Notes: a model not told the origin generated them from the letters alone. Positions 32,183 to 42,300 are shown, counted from the stretch's first letter. The stretch: DNA of 64,000 nucleotides from DAIPJH01 sp036770365 (GCA_036770365.1 DAIPJH010000003.1:112703-176702), one strand, 5' to 3'. Program-made: numbers and translations.

Positions 32183-33546
32183 AGTTTACCTGATTTATCC
32201 GCTTGTAATGTAAATTGCTCAAGTTGTTCAACAACCCCACCCGAAATCTCAAATGCGAGCGATGCCGCTTGACCTGACAAGGCTGCCCACAATTTATTGC
32301 GCTCAGAAAGCAAAGAAAGTACTGCATCCTCACGCTTCCATTTGCGGCGATAACGATGGTAAAGCGCAAGCGCAAGCATCACGCGCTGACGATGCGAAAT
32401 CCCCCATAGCGAAGACTGAATAATATGCTCAAACGCCCAATCTGCACGAAACTCAGGATGCACAGGCAAGGAAATATCACCAAGCGCACACATAGTTTTA
32501 CGCATCAAACGCTGAATATCTTTTTCACCGACCATCAATGGCTCAAGCCAATCAAACAAATGCGCCGCATAATCTTTATCCGCCGCCCCTGCACCTAGCA
32601 TATTACGCATCGACGCAGTCAATGCCTTCTCTTTTTGCAATTTTGCACTTAAACGGTCATAAATCAGTCCTTCACGAATCCCGCTCGCAGAAAACACTAC
32701 TTTTTCTACACCAGTTGCACGAATAATTTCCTGTAAAATAACAATACTCGGCAAAAACACATCTTCACGGCGCGACGGGATACCATCAAGCGCATTACGA
32801 TCTTTGTCACTCATTGCTAACAAAGACTCCAAATAAGGCAACAAAACCTCTGTTGTAAGACAATAACCATGCATGATACGCAAGGGATACTGCACGTGAC
32901 GCATATGCACTGCCGCAACAGTACGAAACCCGCCACCAATCGCATAAAAATGCTTATGCGAACGTCTCAAACACGCCACAGACTCCAAAATATGCCGCAC
33001 ATGATGGCGCATCGCCTCTACGTCCTTCCCATAAGCATCCAAAAGACGTAGCGCACCAAGGGGATGTGACACCGCGCCCGAAATCTTACGCTCCGAAATC
33101 TCAACCAATTCCAAACTACCGCCACCAAGATCACCCGCAATCCCTTGTGGTTTATAGATAGATGCTAAAATCCCCATCGCAGCAAGGCGAGCTTCTTCCT
33201 CCCCTGAAATGACTTTAATAGAAATCCCGATCGCCTCAGTAAGTTCCTGCGCGAACACCGCACCATCTTTGGCATCTCGAATAGCAGCCGTTGCCACCGC
33301 AAACACATGCTCTAACTCCATCTGATGTACCAGCTGTGCAAACCGCGTCAATGTCCGCTTGGTCTCTGCTTTCGCCTTTGCGCCAAGTTTACCCGTTTTC
33401 TGAATACCACTACCCAAACCACAATGATGCTTTTCATTAAATAGTGCAAGTGGCACACGCTTAATCCCATCATACACAACCAAGCGCACTGAATTTGAAC
33501 CTATATCAATCACGCCAACCAATGGACGTTTACGATGTGAGTGCAT
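32074..33546 (-). CDS. ppx: Exopolyphosphatase, Ppx/GppA family
   Basis: 490 aa. Actin-like ATPase fold: GVIDIGSNSVRLVVYDG at the N-terminus, EEEARLAAMGILASI, then GDLGGGSLELVEI (phosphate-binding loop) and AIGGGFRTVAAVH. The C-terminal half is the helical HD-like part of longer Ppx proteins. It degrades polyphosphate or pppGpp from the end. Second gene of a ppk-ppx operon on the minus strand (2-bp gap). Its last 36 codons overlap aat on the other strand. Confidence 0.92.
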   Translation of the reverse strand: MHSHRKRPLVGVIDIGSNSVRLVVYDGIKRVPLALFNEKHHCGLGSGIQKTGKLGAKAKAETKRTLTRFAQLVHQMELEHVFAVATAAIRDAKDGAVFAQELTEAIGISIKVISGEEEARLAAMGILASIYKPQGIAGDLGGGSLELVEISERKISGAVSHPLGALRLLDAYGKDVEAMRHHVRHILESVACLRRSHKHFYAIGGGFRTVAAVHMRHVQYPLRIMHGYCLTTEVLLPYLESLLAMSDKDRNALDGIPSRREDVFLPSIVILQEIIRATGVEKVVFSASGIREGLIYDRLSAKLQKEKALTASMRNMLGAGAADKDYAAHLFDWLEPLMVGEKDIQRLMRKTMCALGDISLPVHPEFRADWAFEHIIQSSLWGISHRQRVMLALALYHRYRRKWKREDAVLSLLSERNKLWAALSGQAASLAFEISGGVVEQLEQFTLQADKSGKLQLKGSKEALSMLPAAIEKRLEGLSDIFKAYSSLFK

Positions 33547-33548
33547 CT

Positions 33549-35741
33549 TTAAGTCGCCTTCTTTTTATTTTTAGAAAGTGTCATTTTCTTCACAGTCTTT
33601 TTTATCACTTTCATCTTATCTTTTTTAACCCCACCAACCTGCTTCAATGCCTTTCCACGCCCAGACAAACTAGGATTGGTCATAAAATACGCATGAGCAG
33701 AAAAACCTTCTCCATGTTTCAGCGCACGATGATACACCCCATCAGACTGCAACATCCACGCATTCACATCATCACGCAAATTCGCCACCATAATCTGATC
33801 CAACACTTGTGCATGAACAGTTGGGTTCTTAAGCGGAACCATCACTTCCACCCGCCAGTCAAAATTACGCACCATCCAATCTGCCGAAGCGATATAAACT
33901 TTTGCCTGCGCAGATGGTAATCCATGCCCAGCACCAAAACAAAAAATACGCGAATGCTCTAAAAAACGTCCAACAAGGCTACGTACACGAATATTTTCTG
34001 ACATTCCTTTGACTTGTGGGCGCAAACAACAAATCCCTCGCACCATCAACTCGATCTGAACACCTGCCTGCGAAGCCTCATACAACATATCAATAATTTC
34101 TGGATCAACCAGCGCATTCATCTTCGCCCAGATCATCGCTGGACGACCTGCCTTTGCATACTCCATTTCCTCTTCTATCAATATCTTGATAGAACTACGA
34201 AGCGAAAGCGGTGACACAATGATATGCTCAAATTTTTGTTCACCATACCCCGTCAAGAAGTTAAACAGCCGCGTCGCATCACGACATAACCCGTCGTCAC
34301 ACGTAAAAAACGAAACATCTGTATAAATTTTTGCCGTCACAGGATGATAATTACCTGTTCCAAAATGGGCATACATTTTCAGCTTATGTTGTTCACGACG
34401 CACCACAAGCGACATCTTGGCGTGAGTTTTCAGCGAAACAAAGCCATACACCACCTGCACACCTGCACGCTCCATATCCCGCGCCCATTTAATATTTGCC
34501 TCTTCATCAAAACGGGCCTTTAATTCCACCAATGCTGTCACACTTTTGCCTGCTTCTGCTGCAGCAATCAAGGCCTTCACAATCGGCGAATCAGAACTGG
34601 TACGATACAAAGTTTGCTTGATAGAAACCACGTCAGGATCTTCTGCCGCTTGTCGCAAAAACTGCAACACCACATCAAAACTCTCGAAAGGATGATGTAC
34701 AACAATATCTTTAGCCAAAATCGCCGCAAAACAATCGCCACCGAAATCACCAATACGCTCAGGAAAACGCGGAGTATACGGAGGATATTTTAACTCAGGC
34801 ATTCCATAAACATAAAGCTCAGACAAACAAGAAATATCAACAAGATGCGCAAGTTCAATAATCATATCTTTGCGTACATGCAGATGCTCTTTTAAAAAAT
34901 CCAACTGCGGTTCAGACAAAGGCGCACGTGCTTCTAGATGAATAATCCGCCCACGACGGCGTTGTTTTAGCGCATTCTCATAATAACGCACCAAATCTTC
35001 TGCTTCATCCTCAATCTCTAAATCACTATCACGAATGATACGAAACACCGCACTTCCTATCAATTCAAACGCGGGAAACAACTCTTCAATATGCTCAGAA
35101 ATCACGGCTTCTAGGGGAATAAAACGCTTTTTTGCGCCCTTTAAGCGAATAAACCGTGCTATTTTCGTCGGAAACAACAAAACCGCCGTTTGTGTTTTTC
35201 CTATTTTTCGATGCTTCAGCTCATACAAACCTGCAACCCCACGATTAGGCAAAAAAGGAAAAGGGTGCGCAGGATCAATCGCTATTGGCGTCAATGCAGG
35301 GAAAATCGTTTGCATAAACTCTTCTCTAAGCCACACCTTATCCTTCACCGAAAGGTCTTCCATCGCACACACACGCATATCATGTACGATCATTTCATTC
35401 ATAAGCGCAACCCAGCATTCCTGCTGCATCTTCATCAAACCATGCAATCTCTCGCGGATCATAGGAAGCTGCTTACGAGGTGTTAGCCCATCATCTGAAC
35501 ATTGCTCCACCGCATGGCGCACCTGATCTTTCAGTCCCGCAATGCGTACCATGATAAACTCATCCATATTAGATGCAGAGATAGAAAGAAACCTAAGCCG
35601 TTCCAACAACGGATTCCTCACACTACATGCCTCATCTAACACGCGCATATTAAAAGCAAGCCAAGACATTTCACGATTGATAAAGCGCGAACTATCCTCT
35701 TTCCATGAACAAGTCTTACTGGATGATTGATGTTGACCCAT
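33549..35741 (-). CDS. ppk: Polyphosphate kinase 1
   Basis: 730 aa from the ATG at 35741, chosen for AGGAG 5 nt upstream; a GTG two codons earlier is the other option. N-terminal domain FINREMSWLAFNMRVLDEA, head domain, and two phospholipase-D-like C-terminal domains. The phosphorylated His is H459 in AHFGTGNYH; the second catalytic His is in RFLEHSRIF. It makes polyphosphate from ATP, reversibly. The C-terminal 40 residues are very Lys-rich (KKDKMKVIKKTVKKMTLSKN), an unusual tail that could bind polyphosphate. Confidence 0.96.
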   Translation of the reverse strand: MGQHQSSSKTCSWKEDSSRFINREMSWLAFNMRVLDEACSVRNPLLERLRFLSISASNMDEFIMVRIAGLKDQVRHAVEQCSDDGLTPRKQLPMIRERLHGLMKMQQECWVALMNEMIVHDMRVCAMEDLSVKDKVWLREEFMQTIFPALTPIAIDPAHPFPFLPNRGVAGLYELKHRKIGKTQTAVLLFPTKIARFIRLKGAKKRFIPLEAVISEHIEELFPAFELIGSAVFRIIRDSDLEIEDEAEDLVRYYENALKQRRRGRIIHLEARAPLSEPQLDFLKEHLHVRKDMIIELAHLVDISCLSELYVYGMPELKYPPYTPRFPERIGDFGGDCFAAILAKDIVVHHPFESFDVVLQFLRQAAEDPDVVSIKQTLYRTSSDSPIVKALIAAAEAGKSVTALVELKARFDEEANIKWARDMERAGVQVVYGFVSLKTHAKMSLVVRREQHKLKMYAHFGTGNYHPVTAKIYTDVSFFTCDDGLCRDATRLFNFLTGYGEQKFEHIIVSPLSLRSSIKILIEEEMEYAKAGRPAMIWAKMNALVDPEIIDMLYEASQAGVQIELMVRGICCLRPQVKGMSENIRVRSLVGRFLEHSRIFCFGAGHGLPSAQAKVYIASADWMVRNFDWRVEVMVPLKNPTVHAQVLDQIMVANLRDDVNAWMLQSDGVYHRALKHGEGFSAHAYFMTNPSLSGRGKALKQVGGVKKDKMKVIKKTVKKMTLSKNKKKAT

Positions 35742-35825
35742 GAACACTCCTATTGCACCGCATCACAGCTTTACCTTGCTTTTATCGCACGATTTCTTAA
35801 CATATAACATATAGCACTTTGACTT

Positions 35826-35877
35826 TATAGTGATACGCTATAAAATAACTATGAAGTAACGTAATGCTACAATATCT
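35826..35877 (+). repeat. Degenerate repeat, copy A (pairs with 49292-49342)
   Basis: Begins TATAGTGATACGCTATAAAA, then contains ATGAAGTAAC and ends AATATCT. The interval 49292-49342 has the same start (TATAGT), the same ATGAAGTAAC core and a similar end (ACATATCT) with small gaps. Both are intergenic and AT-rich. AT-rich DNA makes chance similarity easier, so common descent is likely rather than proven. Confidence 0.45.
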
Positions 35878-35884
35878 AATAATG

Positions 35885-35937
35885 TATAGTCATTTTCCCA
35901 CTCTAAAAATGTCTCATTTTTAAGTGGGATGACTATA
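35885..35937. repeat. 53-bp palindromic element, copy 1
   Basis: Imperfect inverted repeat with ends TATAGTCAT and ATGACTATA, inner arms CCCACT/AAGTGGG and AAAAATG/CATTTTT around a 3-nt loop. Copy 2 at 44228-44280 has exactly the same length and about 70 percent identity, and several differences are paired in the stem (TATAGTCAT/ATGACTATA here, TATAGCCAT/ATGGCTATA there). TA-rich ends resemble MITEs of IS630/Tc1-type elements. The right end also provides the ATG of the small HTH-like frame beside it. Confidence 0.8.
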
Positions 35938-36033
35938 AAACTGCATGAGAGAACACAAATTCTCATATACGCGCTTGAGAAAGGAATTCCCCAAGAACAA
36001 ATAAGCCGAGACCTAACAATGGGGAAAACTTAA
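35929..36033 (+). pseudogene. HTH-like 34-codon fragment, possible transposase or regulator relic
   Basis: Frame from ATG 35929 to TAA 36031-36033. It reads ERTQILIYALEKGIPQEQIS followed by RDLTMGKT and then stops. The spacing of hydrophobic residues, the turn KGIPQEQIS and the following RDL are those of the HTH that opens many transposases and phage-type regulators, but the protein ends where helix 3 should continue. The ATG lies inside the right end of the 53-bp palindrome, as expected if palindrome and gene were parts of one mobile element. It could also be a real micro-protein; no ribosome binding site is seen. Confidence 0.4.
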
Positions 36034-36080
36034 ATTAAACGAGTATAAAGCAGCATTAAAGAAAAGTCTGGAGGAGTCAA

Positions 36081-36620
36081 GTGAAGCGGATTATTTTTCT
36101 GCGTCACGCCAAGGCGGAAATACAACACTGGGGTCAACCTGATTTTGACCGCTGTTTAGAAGCGCGTGGCATTCAAGACTCCTTAAAACTTTGTACCTAT
36201 CTCAAGACACATCCCATCAATCCAGATATCATTCTTTGCTCTCCCTCTAAACGCACCACCCAAACACTACAGATTTTACAAGAGCATCTTCCTACACTAC
36301 CTACCTCATCACTACGACAAGACCTCTATCTTGCTAGCGCAGGCGACATACTTGAACTGATCAACCAACAAAACGAAACAACGTCTACCCTCATGATTAT
36401 TGGACATAATCCAGGGCTTGCCGACATCATCCTACAACTCATCCACAACGGCAACACCCACGAAATGTCTATGCTTACCCATAAATTCACCACCTGCGGC
36501 ATGGTCATACTCGCCCTGCATGACAGCAAAACATGGCGCGACATCGTTCCCGATTGCGCCACACTAGAGCGTTATATCTACCCAAAAATGCTGGGGGTCA
36601 GCGAAAACACTGTGATGTAA
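36081..36620 (+). CDS. sixA: SixA-like phosphohistidine phosphatase
   Basis: 179 aa with a GTG start; GGAGGAG lies 4 nt upstream and settles the start. Histidine phosphatase superfamily: IIFLRHAKAE (RHA in place of RHG, as in SixA), CSPSKRTTQTLQIL, and MIIGHNPGLADIILQLI with the second catalytic His. SixA removes phosphate from His in relay proteins such as HPt domains or PTSNtr components. Stands alone between ppk and phaZ on the plus strand. Confidence 0.88.
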   Translation: MKRIIFLRHAKAEIQHWGQPDFDRCLEARGIQDSLKLCTYLKTHPINPDIILCSPSKRTTQTLQILQEHLPTLPTSSLRQDLYLASAGDILELINQQNETTSTLMIIGHNPGLADIILQLIHNGNTHEMSMLTHKFTTCGMVILALHDSKTWRDIVPDCATLERYIYPKMLGVSENTVM

Positions 36621-36701
36621 AAAGCACGTCAACACTGCAAGATTACATGGTACACTAGTTATTTTATTGTGCAGCGAAGCAAAAAATCGTATGTATGAAC
36701 C

Positions 36702-37949
36702 ATGGAAAATGTACCGCTTTATTACCTTCACGAAATGCAGCGCATGTGGTTTGCTCCTTTGCGCATGGTAGCGAATATTAATCAACGCTTCCACGCAAAC
36801 CCCTTAAACTTTTCTGCTCATACAAAATATGGTCGCTCAATGCTTGCGGGGTACGAACTCATTGAGCGTATGACGCGTAGCTACCGCAAACCTACCTTTG
36901 GCATCACTGAGACCATCATCAATGGTGAACCTGTGCCTGTCACGGACGAAGTTGTCTTTACCAGAAACTTTTGCCAACTGCGTCACTTTAAGCGAGATAT
37001 TCATCGTCCAAATGACCCGACCATCTTGCTGGTTGCCCCCATGTCAGGACACCATGCCACTTTACTGCGCGGCACGGTAAGTGGATTACTTCCTCATGCC
37101 AACGTCTATATTACCGACTGGGTGGATGCAAAAGAAGTCCCTCTCTTTCAAGGCGATTTTGATCTAAATGACTATATCAGCTATCTGATAGATTTTTTAC
37201 GCTTCCTTGGCACGGACATTCATACCATTGCCGTCTGTCAACCTTCTGTGCCGCTTTTTGCCGCCACCGCACTCATGAGTGCCATGAAAGATGAATGCAC
37301 CCCTGCATCGATGACGCTAATGGGCGGGCCAATTGATACCCGCGCCAACCCTACCAAAGTCAATCAACACGCCATGAACAAGCCCCTTTCTTGGTTTGAA
37401 CAGCACGTCATCACTCGCGTCCCCTTTAACTACCCCGGATCACTGCGCCGCGTATACCCAGGATTTATGCAGCTCACAGGCTTCATGACCATGAATTTAG
37501 AACGCCACATTGGTGAACATGTCAAACTTTACCAGCACCTTATTCAAGGCGATGGCGATAGCGCAGAATCACACCGAGCCTTCTATGACGAATACCTCTC
37601 CGTTGCTGATTTACCTGCGGAATTTTATCTACAGACCATCGACAAAGTTTTCCAACGCCATCTCATCCCTAAAGGGGAGTTTGACTTTAAGGGTCACTTA
37701 GTAAAACCCGCCGCCATTACCAGAACCCGCGTACTTTGCGTCGAAGGTGAGCGTGATGATATTTCCGGTATTGGACAAACCAAAGCAGCACTGGACGTAT
37801 GCACAGGGCTTGCGCCAACCATGAAACAATACCATCTACAGGAAAAAGTGGGGCATTACGGCATCTTCAATGGTCGCCGTTATGTGGAAGAGATTGTTCC
37901 CGTCATTCTCAATCACATCCGCCTTGCATCAGCACGTAAAGCAGCGTAA
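36702..37949 (+). CDS. phaZ: Intracellular PHB depolymerase (PhaZ)
   Basis: 415 aa, cytoplasmic. The N-terminus MENVPLYYLHEMQRMWFAPLR is typical of short-chain polyhydroxyalkanoate depolymerases. The lipase box has cysteine as nucleophile, VCQPSVP (C179), as in the Ralstonia-type intracellular enzymes; the catalytic Asp and His lie in VEGERDDISG and KVGHYGIFNGRRY near the C-terminus. It mobilises stored PHB to 3-hydroxybutyrate; scoAB at 12-13.7 kb would activate the resulting acetoacetate. No synthase (phaC) is in the window. Confidence 0.94.
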   Translation: MENVPLYYLHEMQRMWFAPLRMVANINQRFHANPLNFSAHTKYGRSMLAGYELIERMTRSYRKPTFGITETIINGEPVPVTDEVVFTRNFCQLRHFKRDIHRPNDPTILLVAPMSGHHATLLRGTVSGLLPHANVYITDWVDAKEVPLFQGDFDLNDYISYLIDFLRFLGTDIHTIAVCQPSVPLFAATALMSAMKDECTPASMTLMGGPIDTRANPTKVNQHAMNKPLSWFEQHVITRVPFNYPGSLRRVYPGFMQLTGFMTMNLERHIGEHVKLYQHLIQGDGDSAESHRAFYDEYLSVADLPAEFYLQTIDKVFQRHLIPKGEFDFKGHLVKPAAITRTRVLCVEGERDDISGIGQTKAALDVCTGLAPTMKQYHLQEKVGHYGIFNGRRYVEEIVPVILNHIRLASARKAA

Positions 37950-37981
37950 AGCTCTTTTGTTGTGTTTTTCAGTATTTGCGG

Positions 37982-38009
37982 TTGACGTCTCAGAACAATT
38001 TGCTAGATT
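37982..38009 (+). promoter_or_regulatory. Candidate carA promoter
   Basis: TTGACG (37982-37987), 16-bp spacer, TAGATT (38004-38009). Predicted start near 38016, leaving a leader of about 39 nt to the carA ATG. The same TTGACG -35 occurs before rplY and on the minus strand before cpaB. Confidence 0.55.
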
Positions 38010-38054
38010 CCCTCAAATTTTGCTCACGATGCATGCGCGAACCCTTAGACAAGA

Positions 38055-39260
38055 ATGATTATGGCAGCGACAGACACTGTATTCTATAAGGCACATGACG
38101 CCTTCTTACTGCTTGCAGATGGCTCTGTATTTTATGGTTATGGACTTGGAAAAACAGGAAGAACGATTGGTGAAATATGCTTTAATACAGGCATGACAGG
38201 CTATCAAGAAGTTCTCACAGATCCTTCGTATAATGGTCAGATTATTACTTTTACTTTCCCCCATATCGGCAATGTAGGAACGAATAGTGAAGACGTTGAG
38301 ACAGGCACACCGGCTGCACGTGGATTTATCGTACGTGAAAACATTACTGAACCGTCTAATTTTCGCAGCAATGAACATTTGCTAGCATGGATGCTCCATT
38401 TTGGCATGACGGGTATCTGTGGCATTGACACCCGCGCACTCACACGCAACATCCGTCTAAACGGCGCACAAAATGCCATTATTTTTCATGCTGGGGACAA
38501 CGCTCTGCCTGATCCCAAGACTTTACTTTCAGAATTACGTGCCTACCCAACCCTCAAAGGTCTCGAACTCGCACGTGATGTAATGGGCGATGTCTACGGA
38601 AACTGGGAAGAAACACGTTGGAAGCTTGGCAAAGGCTTTGGCACAACTACGGGCAAAGGTTATCATATTGTTGCTATTGATTTCGGTGAAAAACGTAATA
38701 TTTTACGCTCTCTTGCTGAACATAACTGCCGTATTACCGTTGTTCCAGGAACAACTTCAGCAGAAGACATACATGCACTTGCACCAGACGGTGTATTCCT
38801 TTCCAACGGACCGGGTGATCCTGCTGCTACGGGCGAGTATGCTGTTTCAACATTACGCAGCCTTATTGATAAAAACATCCCCATCTTTGGTATCTGTCTC
38901 GGGCATCAATTGCTTGGGCTTGCGCTTGGCGCGACTACCGAAAAAATGCATCAAGGCCACCGCGGCGCAAACCATCCTGTCAAAGATTTGTTGACAGGAT
39001 CGGTCGAGATCACCAGCCAAAATCATGGTTTTATGATCGCACCAGATTCATTGCCTCACGATGTAGAAATCACACATACCTCATTGTTTGATGGATCAAT
39101 CGAAGGCATTCGCCATAAAACCAAACCCGTCTTTTCAGTACAGTATCACCCAGAATCTTCTCCTGGTCCACATGACAGCCACTACCTCTTTGATCGTTTT
39201 ATCGACCTAATTACTAAAAGCAAAAAACCCAAAAGAACCGCCAAAGCAGTAGCAGGGTAG
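38055..39260 (+). CDS. carA: Carbamoyl-phosphate synthase small subunit
   Basis: 401 aa; an ATG two codons in (38061) is an alternative start. N-terminal small-subunit domain (LLLADGSVFYGYGLG, NTGMTGYQEVLTDPSYNGQI), then class I glutaminase: C281 in FGICLGHQLLGLALG and His/Glu in QYHPESSPGPHDS. It hydrolyses glutamine and channels ammonia to CarB for carbamoyl phosphate, the precursor of pyrimidines and arginine. carB follows after 125 bp, which contains only a short GTTTTTTAAAAAAC palindrome. Confidence 0.97.
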   Translation: MIMAATDTVFYKAHDAFLLLADGSVFYGYGLGKTGRTIGEICFNTGMTGYQEVLTDPSYNGQIITFTFPHIGNVGTNSEDVETGTPAARGFIVRENITEPSNFRSNEHLLAWMLHFGMTGICGIDTRALTRNIRLNGAQNAIIFHAGDNALPDPKTLLSELRAYPTLKGLELARDVMGDVYGNWEETRWKLGKGFGTTTGKGYHIVAIDFGEKRNILRSLAEHNCRITVVPGTTSAEDIHALAPDGVFLSNGPGDPAATGEYAVSTLRSLIDKNIPIFGICLGHQLLGLALGATTEKMHQGHRGANHPVKDLLTGSVEITSQNHGFMIAPDSLPHDVEITHTSLFDGSIEGIRHKTKPVFSVQYHPESSPGPHDSHYLFDRFIDLITKSKKPKRTAKAVAG

Positions 39261-39385
39261 CCCAGTGAAAGACATCACGCATTATCGTTTTTTAAAAAAC
39301 CTTACTGCACTGAGCTTTATAAATACTAATATTTTTGATTATCTACATGTCCTCAATGGGCAAAGAATAACAAAAGAGAGAAACC

Positions 39386-42300
39386 ATGCCTAAACGTACA
39401 GACATAAAATCCATCATGATCATTGGTGCTGGGCCGATTATTATTGGGCAAGCGTGTGAGTTTGACTATTCAGGAACGCAGGCGTGTAAAACGTTGAAGG
39501 CTGAAGGCTACCGAGTGGTTTTAGTAAATTCCAATCCTGCGACAATTATGACCGACCCAACACTGGCGGATGCAACCTATATTGAACCAATTACACCCGA
39601 TATGGTTGAAAAAATCATTGCCAAAGAACGCCCCGACGCATTACTACCAACAATGGGAGGACAAACTGCACTGAACTGCGCGAAGGCTCTCGCAGAAAGT
39701 GGTGTCCTCGCAAAGTACAACGTCGAACTGATTGGCGCGTCGCTCGATGCAATCAACAAAGCAGAGAACCGTGAACTCTTTAACCGCGCAATGGATAAAA
39801 TTGGTCTAGAAGTTGCCAAAGCAGGTATCGCCCATAATATGGAAGAAGCACGCGTAATTTTAGAACGCGTCGGATTACCTGCGGTCATTCGTCCTTCTTT
39901 CACGATGGGCGGCACAGGCGGCGGAATTGCTTATAACAAAGAAGAATTTGAACATATCGTAGGCACGGGTCTTGATGCCTCACCGACCACCGAAGTGTTG
40001 ATTGATGAATCACTACTCGGCTGGAAAGAATATGAAATGGAAGTGGTGCGCGACCGCAAGGATAACTGCATCATCATCTGTTCGATTGAAAACGTTGACC
40101 CGATGGGCGTACATACAGGTGATTCGGTCACCGTTGCCCCTGCCCTAACCTTAACCGATAAAGAATATCAAATCATGCGCGACGCATCTCTCGCAGTTTT
40201 ACGCGAGATTGGTGTTGATACTGGCGGCTCTAACGTCCAATTTGCCGTCAACCCTATTGATGGGCGTATGGTCGTAATTGAAATGAATCCGCGTGTATCA
40301 CGCTCCTCTGCACTTGCTTCCAAAGCCACAGGCTTTCCGATTGCGAAAGTCGCAGCCAAACTTGCTGTTGGCTACACACTCGATGAGATCATGAATGATG
40401 TGACAAAAGCAACACCCGCATCGTTTGAGCCAACCCTTGATTATGTTGTCACCAAAATCCCGCGCTTCACCTTTGAAAAATTCGCAGGCACAAGCGAAGA
40501 ACTCGGCACTGCAATGAAATCTGTCGGCGAGGCCATGGCAATTGGGCGCAATTTTGCCGAAAGCCTACAAAAAGCTCTACGGTCCATGGAAACTGGCTTA
40601 ACAGGACTCAACGAAATAATGGTTGAAGGCAAAGACGAGACGACGCAGCGCGAGTTTGTGCGCATCCAACTGTCTCGCAAAGCACCAAATCGTATATTGG
40701 TAATTGCAGAAGCTTTCCGTCGCGGCTTCAGTGTCGAAGAAATCCACGAAATTACAGCTTTTGACCCATGGTTCTTACGCCAAATTGAGCAGCTTATCGC
40801 GGTCGAAGAACGCGTTGAAATTGGTGGACTTCCAAAAGATGGGTTGTCCCTATTACATCTCAAACGCTTAGGATTTTCTGATGCACGACTTGCACAACTT
40901 GCAGGGACAACAGCACACGAAGTGAGTCAACTGCGCCGTAAGCTCAGTGTACGCCCAGTCTATAAACGCGTTGATACCTGCGCAGGCGAGTTTGAAGCCA
41001 TTACACCCTATATGTATTCAACCTATGAAGGGTTAGAGGACTCCGCCGAGTGCGAGTCTAACCCAACAGAACGCGAAAAGATCATCATTCTTGGCGGCGG
41101 CCCTAACCGTATTGGTCAAGGCATTGAGTTTGATTATTGCTGTGTACATGCGGCGTACGCACTTAGTGATGCTGGCTATGAAACCATCATGGTCAACTGC
41201 AATCCTGAAACCGTATCCACCGACTATGATACCTCTGACCGCCTCTATTTTGAGCCTTTAACGGCAGAAGACGTCATCGAAATCATCCGCAAAGAACAAA
41301 AAAATGGCACAGTAAAAGGTGTAGTCGTACAGTTTGGCGGGCAAACCCCACTTAAATTGGCGGCTGCATTAGAAGCAGAGAATATTCCTATCATTGGCAC
41401 AAGTCCTGATTCAATTGACCTCGCCGAAGACCGTGAGCGTTTCCAGCAGCTCTTGCACACACTCGGACTCAAACAACCCGCCAATTCCATCTGTTCTTCG
41501 CTTGATGACTTACTCAACATTGCAGATTCAATGGGTTATCCCGTGGTCGTGCGTCCTTCCTATGTACTTGGTGGTCGCGCAATGGCAATTGTTCATTCGG
41601 CGGATGCGCTCAAGGACTACGCAGTCAATCTCTTCCGCGATTTTGGCGACAACCCAATCTTGATTGATACCTTCTTACAAGATGCGATTGAAGTCGATGT
41701 TGATGCGCTGGCAGATGGTGAGGAAGTTTACGTCGCAGGTATCATGGAACATATCGAAGAAGCAGGGATTCACTCTGGTGACTCTGCATGTTCACTACCG
41801 CCTTATTCACTCTCTCGCAAAATCGTGTTAGAAATCCGTGACCAAACCATCAAGCTTGCTAAGGGTCTCAATGTGATTGGGCTGATGAACGTTCAGTTTG
41901 CCGTCAAAGAGGATGAAATCTTTATTCTGGAAGTCAATCCACGTGCCAGCCGTACTGTACCCTTTGTTGCCAAAGCCACAGGGATTGCCCTTGCGGGGAT
42001 TGCGTCACGCGTGATGGCAGGCGAAAAGATCAAAGATTTCAACCTTCCGCTTTCTCCTGTCGATGCACCTGAGAATTATAACCATATTGCTGTCAAAGAA
42101 GCAGTATTCCCCTTTGATAGATTTCCTGGTGTGGATGTGGTGCTTGGTCCCGAGATGAAATCCACGGGTGAAGTGATGGGGCTGGATAAGGATTTTGCCC
42201 ATGCTTTTGCTAAAGCACATCTTGCTTCTGGCGCAAAAATTCCACTCACAGGCGTGGCATTTATTTCGGTTCGGGAGCGTGATAAAGCCATAGTAACGCC

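Larger units (their letters stand above)
35748..36080. other. 333-bp intergenic region of repeat debris
   Basis: AT-rich interval between divergent ppk and sixA. It holds a degenerate repeat shared with 49292-49342, a 53-bp palindrome shared with 44228-44280, and a 34-codon open frame that looks like the start of a helix-turn-helix protein (listed separately). A further small dyad, TATAGC at 35812 and GCTATA near 35837, flanks the first repeat. No intact gene is visible. Confidence 0.7.

Noticed and set aside
36660..36701. TGCAGCGAAGCAA near 36671 as another full repeat copy
   Set aside because: Only 13 bases match the repeat at 25173; too short to list as a separate feature.
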